From contig NC_052669.1 of the NCBI RefSeq assembly GCF_016802725.1, positions 21,295,770 to 21,359,769 of the forward strand: a stretch of DNA of 64,000 nt, read 5' to 3'. Both the position numbers and the translations under genes were made by a program. The first letter of the stretch is position 1, and each line of letters opens with the position of its first letter. Shown here in pieces: positions 11,655 to 22,195 of the stretch. The notes under the pieces are model-generated. The model did not search any database. It saw only the letters and a program-made list of their open reading frames with translations, and was not told the origin of the DNA. The stretch is from Solenopsis invicta (taxonomy: Eukaryota > Arthropoda > Insecta > Hymenoptera > Formicidae).

Positions 11655-13127
11655 ACTAATTTACAATATTAATAAATTTCACTTTTCTTATATAAGCATT
11701 GTATAAATTTTTGAGGAACAACAATATTAAACACAAGATTAAAATCGTAAAAAAATATGAGATACTTTTCTACATTTTTTTTTCCACTAAATAGCGGCTC
11801 AAATTGTACAGTTAATGCAACATTTCAACTTTTTCATGGGCCATGCGAAATACCTACTTCGTTTCGTACGTGCCTCGCAGAAAAAGTCTGCGTGGGAATT
11901 GTGCAAAAAAACTTAACGGTGGGCAATATTAAAGGCAATATTAGTACATAATTTGCTACGTAATCAGCGATGTAATCGAACGGCCGCGAGAAGGGAACTA
12001 ACGACGGCGCTGTCCATTTTATTATCGACGGTACGCGCAATTGCGCCTATATTAAGCAAGATAATTCCTGCGACTCGGGAATATAACGAGGGATTACATG
12101 CCATTTGAGTTTCGGCCGGGGCTTCGGCGACGGAGCCGGAAGCCCGTTCCCGCCACAATCAACGACATTCACATTCCCCCGGGGACCGACGACGCACCGT
12201 GGGCGCGGTCGATGATTCCGAAAACATTGGAATTAAAGGGTTACGCCGGCTTTTCACTCGGAAACAAAAATCCGAAATTACGGTCGCGTTACGTGCGTCA
12301 TCCCGGGAACGGATCGGATTTCTTAATGGTTCCTCGCCGTGCTCATTTCGCTTTCGAATTAGGCAACGCGATTTCTCGAAACTAGTTTGGTATCACGGAC
12401 CAATTTAAATTTCTACACAGTCTATATTAGTCATTTAATAATTAATTAATAATTGTTTACAATATGCGTAATTTTTTTTTAAGAAAAACTGCAAATTCAT
12501 TATTTTATTCGCGTTCTACCTTTTTTCTCATCGACGCCTGTTTTTAACATCGTACTTGTCCCCGCTTATGTAAAGATAGCGGCGTACCCCCCTCGTTTAC
12601 CAAGGAGAGGTCGAGGGTCGTCTTATAAATTAAGCTTTTATTGCAGTGGCGGCTTCGTCGCCGGTCGCAGACGAAAAGCCTTTTATTCGTTCGATAGGAG
12701 TTCCCCTCCTGCCTTCGATTTAACGAAAGAAGCGATGGGAGAGGAAGAAAGCGGGACTTAGGATGGAAAGAGGAGTGACGAGAGGGTTCCAGCGAAAGAG
12801 GGAGAAAGAGAGAAAAGGAGACAGAGGGGAAACGAAGGAAAGAAAGAAGGAGAGGCGAAAACTGTCTTATCTGCTCCCCCATGATTTTTGCTAATTAACT
12901 TCGCCGCGGGCACCGCTTCATTTTTGTTGCACAAGAAGAGATTAGCTCGTTGCTCCCGAAAGATACCGGGCGGCGGAACACTCCTCGACGGGGACTGCGC
13001 TCTCCCTTTAACTCTTTCACATTCCTTTTTCGTCGGTTCAGGGGATGATGGTGACGTTAGTTTTATACAGTCCGAATTGATCTATGCCTGCGTAAGATAT
13101 TGATGTAATAATAAAAAAGCATAAATA

Positions 13128-13165
13128 CAGTAGAGCCTCCCATATCCGAAGTTCCATTATCCGAA
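13128..13165 (+). mobile_element. Solitary pogo/Tigger-like transposon end
   Basis: TA followed by CAGTAGAGCCTCCCATATCC, then GAAGTTCCATTATCCGAATA. The pattern CAGTNGANCCTC...ATCCGAA is the usual start of Tigger/pogo elements, which duplicate TA. I could not find the matching inverted end downstream, so this is a relic or a truncated copy. Confidence 0.45.
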
Positions 13166-15055
13166 TACTTAATATTTGAACGTTTTACTATTTGAATGTT
13201 ACAACATATTGTAAAATTAATTTGGTTCTCTTTACGTAAAGAATTTAAGTTTTTCTGAATGTACGAAGTCCTTTTTGTTAAAAATTTAATATATTATTTT
13301 TATTAACTTTTTATTTGTTAGTATTATATATTTTTTTATTAATAAATTAAAATCAGATATATTAACAATGTCAAAGCTTAATTACTTTTTTTCTATAATG
13401 TGCTTTGTATTATCCAATTTATAATAGTTTATATATTTTACATGTTTGTATTGTCTACATGAAAAAGGTTTGCGTAAATATCATCACGTATCGTTTACGT
13501 AAAAAATCCGCGTAGACGTAATTTTGAAATATACGGCACAACTCTGGTTTAAACCAAATGTTTTTTGTAATATTTGATCTTGTTTGCTTGACGTTATAGC
13601 TATGCTCAAAATTGTTAGGTAACCAATATATTTTCTAGATCTGTGTAATAGGCATATAAAAATCTTAAGATTTTTATTTAAAATTTTGGTTTAATTTATT
13701 TTCGCATCGATGTTGAAATACAAAAAAATATTGGGGGGTGTTTAATAATTTCGGACATAGCCGTGTCTACCTGTGCGCAATGGAAAAAGATGTGTACCTT
13801 TGGATCTTGGTCGACGGGATCGTTCGTACGGAAATTACATCCCTGATTTACGCACTTTCGTCTCGGCGGGAATTGCACGCTGTGTGTTTACATTACGATT
13901 TTATCATTCCCGCTGATATCGGGCGTAGACAGTCGGGTCAGCTCGTCTCCTCTTCTTCTTCTTCTTCTTTTTCTTCGGCTGCGAGTAAAGAGAAGAGACA
14001 AAGTATGCTCGCGACACACAAGCGCGCGCAGCTGTGCGCAAAATTAATGAGCGTATCGCATCGCCTTATTTACAGTGTCTACCAATAATGCGGCACCGTT
14101 AATTAGCGAACGCCGCGGTAGATATCGTCGGCGAAAAAAATAAGCGATGCATGCTTGACACGACGGTGACAAAAGACTTTCTTGGGCAAAGATGAGTGGG
14201 ATGGAAATATTTTACACGATCAGTAATATTATATACAATTATATTGTAAAATATTCCTCCGGACAAGTCAAATCAAACTCGACATAGTTTCTAGGTGATG
14301 AATAATATTTGTGCAATATTTAAACATTACGCAACAATGTTTGTGATTAATTTTAATAAATACATTTTTGCTAGAAAGTCGACTGATATTTGAATTATTT
14401 TAATTATGCAATAAATATTGATCGTTCAGAAACGCCTTACGCGTTTTTGGTCATTCCTCCATTTATTTTTCGTATATAATGGATTTTCGAAAACGTCGCA
14501 TGTTACAAGAATAGTTAGAGGGGAAAGAAACGCGTCGTCCGAGAGAAAAAATATTATCGCGGCGACCTTATAATAGAGAGAGAAAAAAAACTTCCGCCTA
14601 TTATTACGACGAAAATGGCTGAATCGCGACGTCGCTCTATGATTACGTTGAGAATTTTTTGGAAATTGATTTACTCGTGAGAGATTCAAGCGACGTAAAT
14701 TTTGCTCTCATAATTTTTTTCGACGACAAAGGTAGACTCTACTCCGGTGTGCCGGGTGCCATTAGATATCCAGATTTCGTGTCATTACAGAGTCGTAATT
14801 GCGTCGCGCCGCGCCGTTCCTCGCTTCCGTGACTCGGCCGCGATTGTCTTCCTTCGATTAGAAGCCGCGTCAGGTGTTGCCGACCTCGATGCGGTTCCTA
14901 GTCGCATCGGGATTTAATGACCAGTATAATCGACGTCACGGTGAACGCACGGGTGTCTAAGTGGTCGGAACGATGACGGAGGGTTGGCGAGTTTCGGTTT
15001 TATTATCGCGAGGTGGAGACGAGGGGGAGAGAACGGATTTTTCGCTGGACAAATG

Positions 15056-15082
<27 letters not shown>
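15056..15082. repeat. (TC)n microsatellite
   Basis: Perfect TC dinucleotide run of about 27 bp. Confidence 0.9.
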
Positions 15083-15086
<4 letters not shown>

Positions 15087-15830
15087 TTCTTGCGGCAGTT
15101 CAAAGGTCGGACCGATAATACCCTCGTCTTGACTGTCAGCCCACTGTTGGGAGATAACAATGCGCCTCGCGCTTTATTTATGTTCGCGTAAACGGGCGCG
15201 TGTCTCTCGGCACTCTTGGATATACTTTCGCACGTTATCGTTTACTTTTACTCCCGCGGAAAGAGGAAGAAGACGATTCCTACCGACGTCGTTCGAGACG
15301 TGCGCGTGATCGATAGTCGACGCTTTATATAATACCGCCGACAATGTGATAGAAGTGCATTGCCATGATGCGCTCTTTGCGCTTTAATTAATCATTGGTT
15401 TGAAGAGCGCAACAAAGTCACGATACGGCGACGTTTAAATAATTTATTATCAAATGTCTATGCAAATGCAAGTTGCTCTAGCGTAGATAATTCGTATCAT
15501 ATGGTCTATTACTTGTTACGTTAAATACATCTGTGTTTCATGTACATCTTGTTGTATAGGAACATGTACATCTTTGTCTAAATAATTTGCATGATTGTGA
15601 GACAATGTGAGAATACATTTTTCCTTTTTCATGTTTATGAATAAATGGTTCAATAATCTTTATTATGCAATTTATAATATAGTTACAAATAAATAAATAA
15701 ATAAATGTAATATATATATTGTATATATTTATTGCAGATATTGAAGAAATACATTTAAGTCACAATTGATACTTTATCAATAGCTGGTAAATTGAAGTGT
15801 AATTTTCTGGATTATTTATTAATATATATA

Positions 15831-15979
15831 CAGGGTGATTATTAACGAATGTCTTCACTTTTTACCATACGAGCTGTGATTTACCGAAAGATACGCATTT
15901 CTAACATATTATTATATTAGAAATTACTAATGCGTGCTCTTATGGTAAAACGTGAGGACATTCATTAATAATCACCTTG
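15831..15979. mobile_element. 149-bp TA-flanked foldback MITE (CAGGGTG ends)
   Basis: Starts CAGGGTGATTATTAACGAAT and ends with the inverse ...TTCATTAATAATCACCTTG. TA lies outside each end (15829-15830, 15980-15981). Imperfect inverted repeats of about 40 bp continue inward (GTCTTCAC/GTGAGGAC, TACCATA/TATGGTA). Size, TA duplication and CAGGGTG ends fit a Tc1/mariner-derived MITE. It carries no coding capacity. Confidence 0.8.
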
Positions 15980-16180
15980 TATATAGATGTATCAAGAGCG
16001 AAAAGTATGAGAGCAAAAAACTTTGCAATCTTTAATTTCTTTTTTTTAAATTTTACTATAATTTTTATATAAAAGAAAACTGCAACATGTCTTATTCCAT
16101 CCATAAATAAATTTACCATCAATGAAAGTAGCAGAATACTGTAGCTATAGATATAAATATTTGTGTTTAACTCAGACTGC

Positions 16181-16275
16181 ATTATTAAATTAAGACGTCT
16201 TTTAGTCTTTAAGATGTCTTTAGAACATCTTTTCATAATTAAAACGACTTAAGACGTCTTTTAAATGTCTTAGAC
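16181..16275. repeat. Clustered palindromic AAGACGTCTT motifs
   Basis: AAGACGTCTTTT occurs twice (near 16192 and 16250), with related AAGATGTCTTT and TAAATGTCTTAGACATG between and after. The repeated unit is a 10-bp palindrome, AAGACGTCTT. It could be the remnant of a foldback element or a cluster of bZIP-like (GACGTC) sites. It lies about 600 bp before the first coiled-coil gene. Confidence 0.4.
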
Positions 16276-16578
16276 ATGCATGTTGTCAGAGAGGAACGCT
16301 TCTCTGGTGTTGTCTGGGAAGTCTGATAGGCTTCAGGGATAATCGCAGAACATCGACATGAACGATTGTCGGTGAAATGGTTTGCGCGGAACTAATTAAA
16401 AAAAGCGGCGAATTTATTATTGTAAGGCAAAATATATTTGTTATTACAAGGAATTTTGAATCAAATTACATTTAAAAATCTTCAAAGTTTTTTTATTTAT
16501 CACTAAATATAAATGTCTAAATTTTCACTAGATGGAATTACAATACCGTGTAACGAATTTATGTTTGTTTGTGAACAT

Positions 16579-16606
16579 CACCGTCCTTGAATAATATGTA
16601 TATAAA
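16579..16606 (+). promoter_or_regulatory. Candidate core promoter of the first coiled-coil gene
   Basis: CACCGTCCTTGAATAATATG followed by TATATAAA, 289 bp before the start codon. The same block, with a degraded TATA, sits 349 bp before the start codon of the downstream paralog (18953-18981). The duplication therefore included upstream DNA, and this segment has stayed alike. It could be a promoter or a conserved 5' UTR segment. Confidence 0.3.
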
Positions 16607-16867
16607 TGCGAATTATTCTGTCGAATGTATATTTTCACTTATTTGCAATTCCATGTGTGTTATACTTGGTGCGTTGGATGAATAAGTGAATAAGAACGGC
16701 TTGTATTTGCTTTTAGACATATGCAAAATTTTAAATTAAATTAAAATCAGGTTGAGAGTGGAGAACATCTGTTATATTTTCATTTTGATTGTATTTCCAT
16801 TAATTATATATCGATTATATATCTTTATTTAATTGTGAGAGAAATAAAGATCATATTTTCGTTGGAC

Positions 16868-18292
16868 ATGGAAGCGGATAATTCTATCAATGCAGGTAAT
16901 TTCTGTTTTATATTTAAAATTTGTAACATTTAAGTATAAAGTAAATGTTATGTTTATATATAAAATTTTCTTTAGTTAAACATTTTGTATAATTTTTACG
17001 CAAATGTAATAATGATTAATATATAACAAAATGATTTAATTTAAGAAAATATTTCTTTGTTTTCTTGGTACTTCTATTTTATTGTTATCGATTAAGGAAC
17101 TTTATTGTTATAGAATTTTATGATTGAAAAATACAAGTACGATATGATTTATTATTTAAATAAGAAATTTTTAATTATTTAGAGTCGTCGGACCAGAAGA
17201 ACAGAGCCATACTGTTGGAAAAGATTGCTATATTGAAAACATATGTCTCTCAACTGGAAGGCACGATCGAAACTCTCAAATCCAAACAATTACAATTGGC
17301 AGAAATACAATCAAATTTGTTGTGCAATAGCGGAGTTACAAATCATAACGTATCAGCTGTGCAATCGTACCGGATTTCGAATACGGAACTCTACCACGAT
17401 ATTTTTCAAGTCACAGAAATGCTGTGCGTAAAGTCCGATCAAAATCTGAAATTTGTCTTTGAAATATCTAACATCAAGGACATTGAAAAGATGAATTTTT
17501 ACGTGATAGAGATATTGGTAGACAATGGTTGTGGAAAATTAGGAAGATGTGCACTACCTAACTTTATCGATATGCGTAATATATTGTCGCGATATCCCAT
17601 TGACAATTTGAATAATGTGAAGCACTTTTTGAAGAGTTGTAAGCACCGTATTGATTGCTACTTTTCTCGTCTAAAACAGATTGATGAGTTGAAGGTAATT
17701 AAAAAATTATTAGAATCAAATAAAATCATAAAAATTTACAACTGAACATTGCAATAAACGGTAATATTGTAAATTTATTCTTACATAATTATTTATTTAT
17801 TAGATTAATAGCGCTAAATAAAATAATGAAACTAAACTTATTAATTAACTGTTAAGTTAATTACACATTTTTTTGGTTTTTTAGAAATTATTTCTAGAAA
17901 TTGAGAACATCTCCATATCTTACAATTATGATATTAGCTTGATCGAATTAGCAATTATTGGAGTAACAGACGTGAACACTACAAAATTATATGACGTTGC
18001 ACTTTACTTGTATTACAATCTTGACGAAACGAAACCTTACAAACTGTCATCGACTGTAGATGACGTCGAAACGTCGTTACCAGCTGTAATCAGAAGATTT
18101 AATAAGTACTTCGAACCGTTTTTGAAGATGGACTTGACCTCGGCGTTTCTGCAGATTAGTGAATTCCGAAATGAATTTGTTTGGGAGATACTTATGGAGG
18201 AGGACGACAAAGATGACATACAGATCTATGAAGATGAAACATGTCTTTATCGAGGTGATAAAGTAACGAGGAGCAACAAAAGTGAGACATAG
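16868..18292 (+). CDS. Coiled-coil protein, tandem paralog A (CENP-P-like?)
   Basis: Three exons: 16868-16895, 17183-17694 and 17885-18292. All junctions are GT-AG and in phase, giving 315 aa. The start ATG is inside a 9-codon first exon. Residues about 15-55 are Leu/Lys/Glu-rich with heptad spacing, a short coiled coil. Two mixed alpha/beta-looking halves follow, the first ending in a basic helix with LKSCKHRIDCYFSRLKQ, the second with YLYYNLDETKPYKL. The C-terminus is very acidic (EEDDKDD). There is no signal peptide or membrane segment. The neighbour at 19302-20771 is a paralog with the same exon structure. Family not firmly recognised. A short coiled coil followed by two such halves recalls the double-RWD kinetochore proteins CENP-P and CENP-O, but this is a weak visual resemblance. 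Coding status is well supported by paralogy. Confidence 0.75.
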
Positions 18293-18433
18293 TACGATAG
18301 TACGGAGAGTGGAAGTGACAAGATATCTAATTGGAAAACGAAATGGAAACTAGTGTTAAAAAAGTACAGCGTAAAGATGTTTATGTCATAGAAGACATAA
18401 TTTAAATTTGTAACTAGTTGATAAAGACTAATT

Positions 18434-18439
18434 AATAAA
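18434..18439 (+). terminator. Candidate polyadenylation signal, paralog A
   Basis: AATAAA 142 bp after the stop codon of paralog A, in AT-rich DNA. Confidence 0.4.
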
Positions 18440-18952
18440 GACAAGCAAAGTCATGTTGGAAAATATTAAAGAATAATTTTAAAAATAATTGAAAAAATAG
18501 ACAGCAGAAACAGTATTATGGACATCAATAAATTTGCATAAAAATTTCCATATTTTTTAAATTATTTTTTATCTTTTTACACTTAATATATTAGTTTGAG
18601 TCTAATATATTAATTCGAGTTTTTTCTGCTTGTTTAAAGCAATCAATTTTCGTAATTTGATCAATTTTCCTTTTTTCTCATTCTTTTGTTCATTACTTTA
18701 TAATAATTCTTATTTTTCTATATAAAAGTACATCGATTTTGATTTCTGACGTATTCATGTTATTTTACTTAGAATTATAATTTTTAAGTCGCTATAAGTC
18801 ATATAAATTAGAAGCGTATATTGGAAGCGTAAATTAAAAATTTTTTTCTTCTTATCTCTCTAAGAAAAATCAAGCATATAGAGATCGAACAAATCTCATT
18901 CGATTTGACGAAAATCTTGTTGCAAAACAAGTTTATATTTGTTGTTATAATT

Positions 18953-18981
18953 TCACCTTCCTTGAATAACACGTACATAAA
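18953..18981 (+). promoter_or_regulatory. Duplicated upstream block of paralog B
   Basis: CACCTTCCTTGAATAACACG followed by TACATAAAC corresponds to the block upstream of paralog A, with the TATATAAA changed to TACATAAA. If the block is a promoter, the second copy has a weakened TATA. Confidence 0.3.
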
Positions 18982-19301
18982 CATGAGTCGTTTTGGGAAA
19001 TCAAGAATTTCTCTCGCAGTGTAGTACGCGTTTTCAAATACTCACTACACATTACATGTGTCGTAAATTTATATTATAGATTATTTATACGTAAATTGTC
19101 ATTTTATTTGTACGTATATTCATGAAAACTCATTTGTGTTACGACGAATTATGTCCAGTGGATAAGAGCGTCATTAAAGAAAAAACTTGTGTATTTTGTT
19201 CTTGGGCATATGCCAAATCGAGTAAAAACTTGGTGGAAAAGTGAACATTATGTTTTTATGTATTTACACTTAATTGCAAGAGAAGAGATCAAAGTTCAAG
19301 T

Positions 19302-20771
19302 ATGGATACAGATGATAGTTCTAACAATTCAGGTATTTTTCTTTATTATTTTTTATATACAATAAGAGTTTATAATAAATCGCATGTTTTTATAAAATTG
19401 TATTTAACTAAATAATTTGTTAAATATGTAATCAAGTATAACGACAGTCAATAAATTTGACTGAAGTATCGAATTTAATTTTTGTAACAAAACTTTTATT
19501 TTGATTTAATTTTATAAGTATTTATTATAAAATAAAATGTTAAAATTTTAATGATATTTTGGTATATCAAATTGTCATATATACATAGTGTACATTGTCA
19601 CATTTAAACGAGAAATGACACGAAGATATTTTTCTTCATTTAGAACCGAACATTCAGTATACAAGCTTAGAACTGAGAGAAACAATCTCTATGCTGAAAA
19701 CATACATTTCTCTGCTGGAAAGTGCAACGGAAACTTCCAAAGTCGATCAATCACAGGTTGCGAAAGAATCATGGAAATTATTGCACGATGCTGCGACATC
19801 TCATGATGAATCGGACGTGCAAACGGAATTGTGCCGTAATATTTCTCAGTTCGCGAAAGTACAGTGCATCGACTTTGAACGAAATTCGAGATTTATTTTC
19901 GAAATATCTAACCCTGGAAATATCACGAGGAATGATTCATACACGATGGAGGTATTGATAGATGGCGATGGCCGTGGAAAGTTAGGTAAATGTGTACTGC
20001 CTGATTTCATCAACGTGACCGACATATTATGGCGGTATCCTATCGATGATTTGAATAACGTAAAACACATTTTAAAAACTTGCCAGCTCAACATTGACTG
20101 TTACTTCCGCCGATTAAAACAGGTTATTGAGTTGAAGGTAATTATAAAAGAATTTATCATAAGAAATGATATACTTGTTGCTTATTTTTTAACATATTGA
20201 AAATGCAAAATCTCGTATCTACTACAGTAACTATACATTAGCAGAATTACTTTATTATTTAGTTTTACTTATTTACTATCATTTAAAATGAATTAAATAG
20301 ATTGATTAAAAACGTTTTCTTTTTCAGAACTTATTTTTAAAGATTCAAAACGGCTTCATATATCACAATAATAATGTTACTTTAATCAGATTGGCAATGC
20401 ACAACGTGAAAGACGTTTACACTAGTGATACTCATGACGCGGCAGTGTATTTGCATTATCACACTGACGAAACAAGACCTTACAAACTGTCTGCGACTAC
20501 AATTAATGTAGAAGGAAAGCGGTCATTACTTCACAGAAGATTGAACATGTATTTCATGCCTTTCTTGAAGAAGGATTTGAGCTTGGCATTTATGCAGATT
20601 ATAAGCTCGTACGTTGAATTTATTTGGCAAAAAGTTATAGTGGAGAGCAAAGAGAACGTAGAACTATATGAATATGAGGACAAAATAGAGACTGAGGATG
20701 ATAGTGGATATGTAGACATTTATCTTTGTCGAAGAGACAAAAGTCTGAAGAGGAAAGAGGGTGAAATGTAA
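19302..20771 (+). CDS. Coiled-coil protein, tandem paralog B (CENP-P-like?)
   Basis: Three exons: 19302-19332, 19644-20137 and 20328-20771, phases 1 and 0 as in paralog A, giving 322 aa. The predicted products align over nearly their whole length: LKTYISLLE versus LKTYVSQLE; RYPIDDLNNVKH versus RYPIDNLNNVKH; IDCYFRRLKQ versus IDCYFSRLKQ; DETRPYKLSAT versus DETKPYKLSST. Differences concentrate in the N-terminal 60 residues after the coiled coil and in the tail. That tail is acidic, then ends with a Lys/Arg-rich segment (RRDKSLKRKEGEM). No frameshift or internal stop is visible in about 970 coding bases despite clear divergence, so both copies appear maintained. It converges with the ABCA gene, 1.4 kb away. 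Function uncertain as for paralog A. Confidence 0.75.
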
Positions 20772-20778
20772 TTCTTCG

Positions 20779-20784
20779 AATAAA
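20779..20784 (+). terminator. Candidate polyadenylation signal, paralog B
   Basis: AATAAA only 8 bases after the stop codon. Another lies in the A-rich run near 20822. Either would give a very short 3' UTR. Confidence 0.4.
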
Positions 20785-21121
20785 GATGAAACAGAAATTG
20801 AAAGTCTTAGTTAAAAAAAAAAAAAATAAAACACTAATGCAATGGGAGATGATTTCTTGGAAAAAGAACGAAGAAATTAAGTCGTATAAATGAATAGTTA
20901 GCAAAGAAATAGTAAAATTACATGAATTTGAAAAAAATTCTGCAGGTACTGAAAAATAATCGTCGATAGCATGCTGTAGAGAAAATAGTGATTAATTTTA
21001 ATTACATTTTTATTTGTATATTTAATTTATTTATGTATTTAAACAACTACATTTATATCGCAAATGTTGATATAATGTTGAATCAAATTTACGATATGTT
21101 TCGAGAAATAATACTAATAGA

Positions 21122-22058
21122 CAAAGACCCGGACCGAAGTGGAATCGGAACCAATAACCGTTCCATAACCTTTTCATTAGTTCAATTAAAATTATAAACC
21201 GTACAAAAATTTTACAAAATTTATAACACCGGAATTATAACTGGACCAATAATATTATTTCTGGTTTACGATTTTTTTTTCGATTTTTTTCTGGTTCTTA
21301 ATATATAATTCATTATTTTTATTATTATAATACTTTTATCTACCCATATTATTTTCTTTATGAGATTATAAGATTTAACAAACTCGAGCTTTTCATTAAG
21401 AGCACGAATATAATTGGTTACGTGTGATACTGGTTGCATACAGGGTGCGCGCTGTTAGTGATTGAATCATTCTATCTTTAAATTGTTTTACATCTAAAAT
21501 GTTAAAGATAGAACGATATAATTGCACTGATAATGTGCTTTCCAAACGTATTCTAGTTACAAAAATATCAAAAATGGAAGAAAACAAATGTTCAAATTTA
21601 TATAAAGTTATAAAAGCTTATGAATTTTCAATTCTGATAATAGAGAAGTATCATCAAGTATTAAAAAAAATGTAAAATATAAAGAGATTAGTATTATTTT
21701 AAATATTTTTATATTGTTTTCTCTATCTTTATACGTATATATATATTTAAATTATTCTATTCCACATTTTTTGTTGTTCCATTCTCAATAATTTTTACTT
21801 TTTTTTCTTTTACGTTTACAGACAGAATAGAAATATAAAGGCACATTAAAAATTATACTGTGTAATAGAAAAACGAAAAATGTAGAAAAGGATAATTATA
21901 AAAGAACCGTAATTATAACCGAAAAAATTCTAGAATTTAAACGGTTTCAGTTTTCTTCTTTGGTTAAAAAAACCGAAACTGGAACAGTTATTTCAATTAT
22001 TTGTTAAATCGTAACCATAATATTGAACCGAAATACTCATTCGGTCCGGGTCCCTACT
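21122..22058. mobile_element. Degraded hAT-like element with inverted GACCCGGACCGAA ends
   Basis: GACCCGGACCGAA at 21126-21138 is inverted at 22040-22052 as TTCGGTCCGGGTC, followed by CCTA. The right terminus read inward is TAGGGACCCGGACCGAATGA, typical of hAT-type ends. The interior is AT-rich with repeated ACCG/CGGT motifs and no open frame. I could not define a target duplication, so the class is tentative. It lies between the convergent paralog B and ABCA genes. Confidence 0.45.
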
Positions 22059-22195
22059 AACACACAGACGAAATAACGTTAATACATAAATATTAATATT
22101 ACTTAACAAATATAACAATTAACGAATTAAAAACATTTATACAATACAGTAATAAAAAAAACATGCACATGCCATTATGTGACAATGAAATTGAT

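Larger units (their letters stand above)
11140..15420. other. Mixed CpG-rich and AT-rich DNA, no gene seen
   Basis: CpG-dense patches at 11140-11400, 11960-12400, 12540-13050, 13740-14090 and 14700-15320 alternate with AT-rich DNA. The longest open frames (e.g. 12098-12385 and 13738-14088) lack domains, compatible splice sites or a plausible protein composition. After about 15.4 kb these CpG-rich patches become rare, so this region may belong to a different gene neighbourhood (regulatory DNA or a long intron) than what follows. Confidence 0.4.

Noticed and set aside
12098..12408. Two overlapping plus-strand frames in a CpG-rich patch
   Set aside because: Neither has a recognisable domain, and codon usage gives no preference for one over the other.
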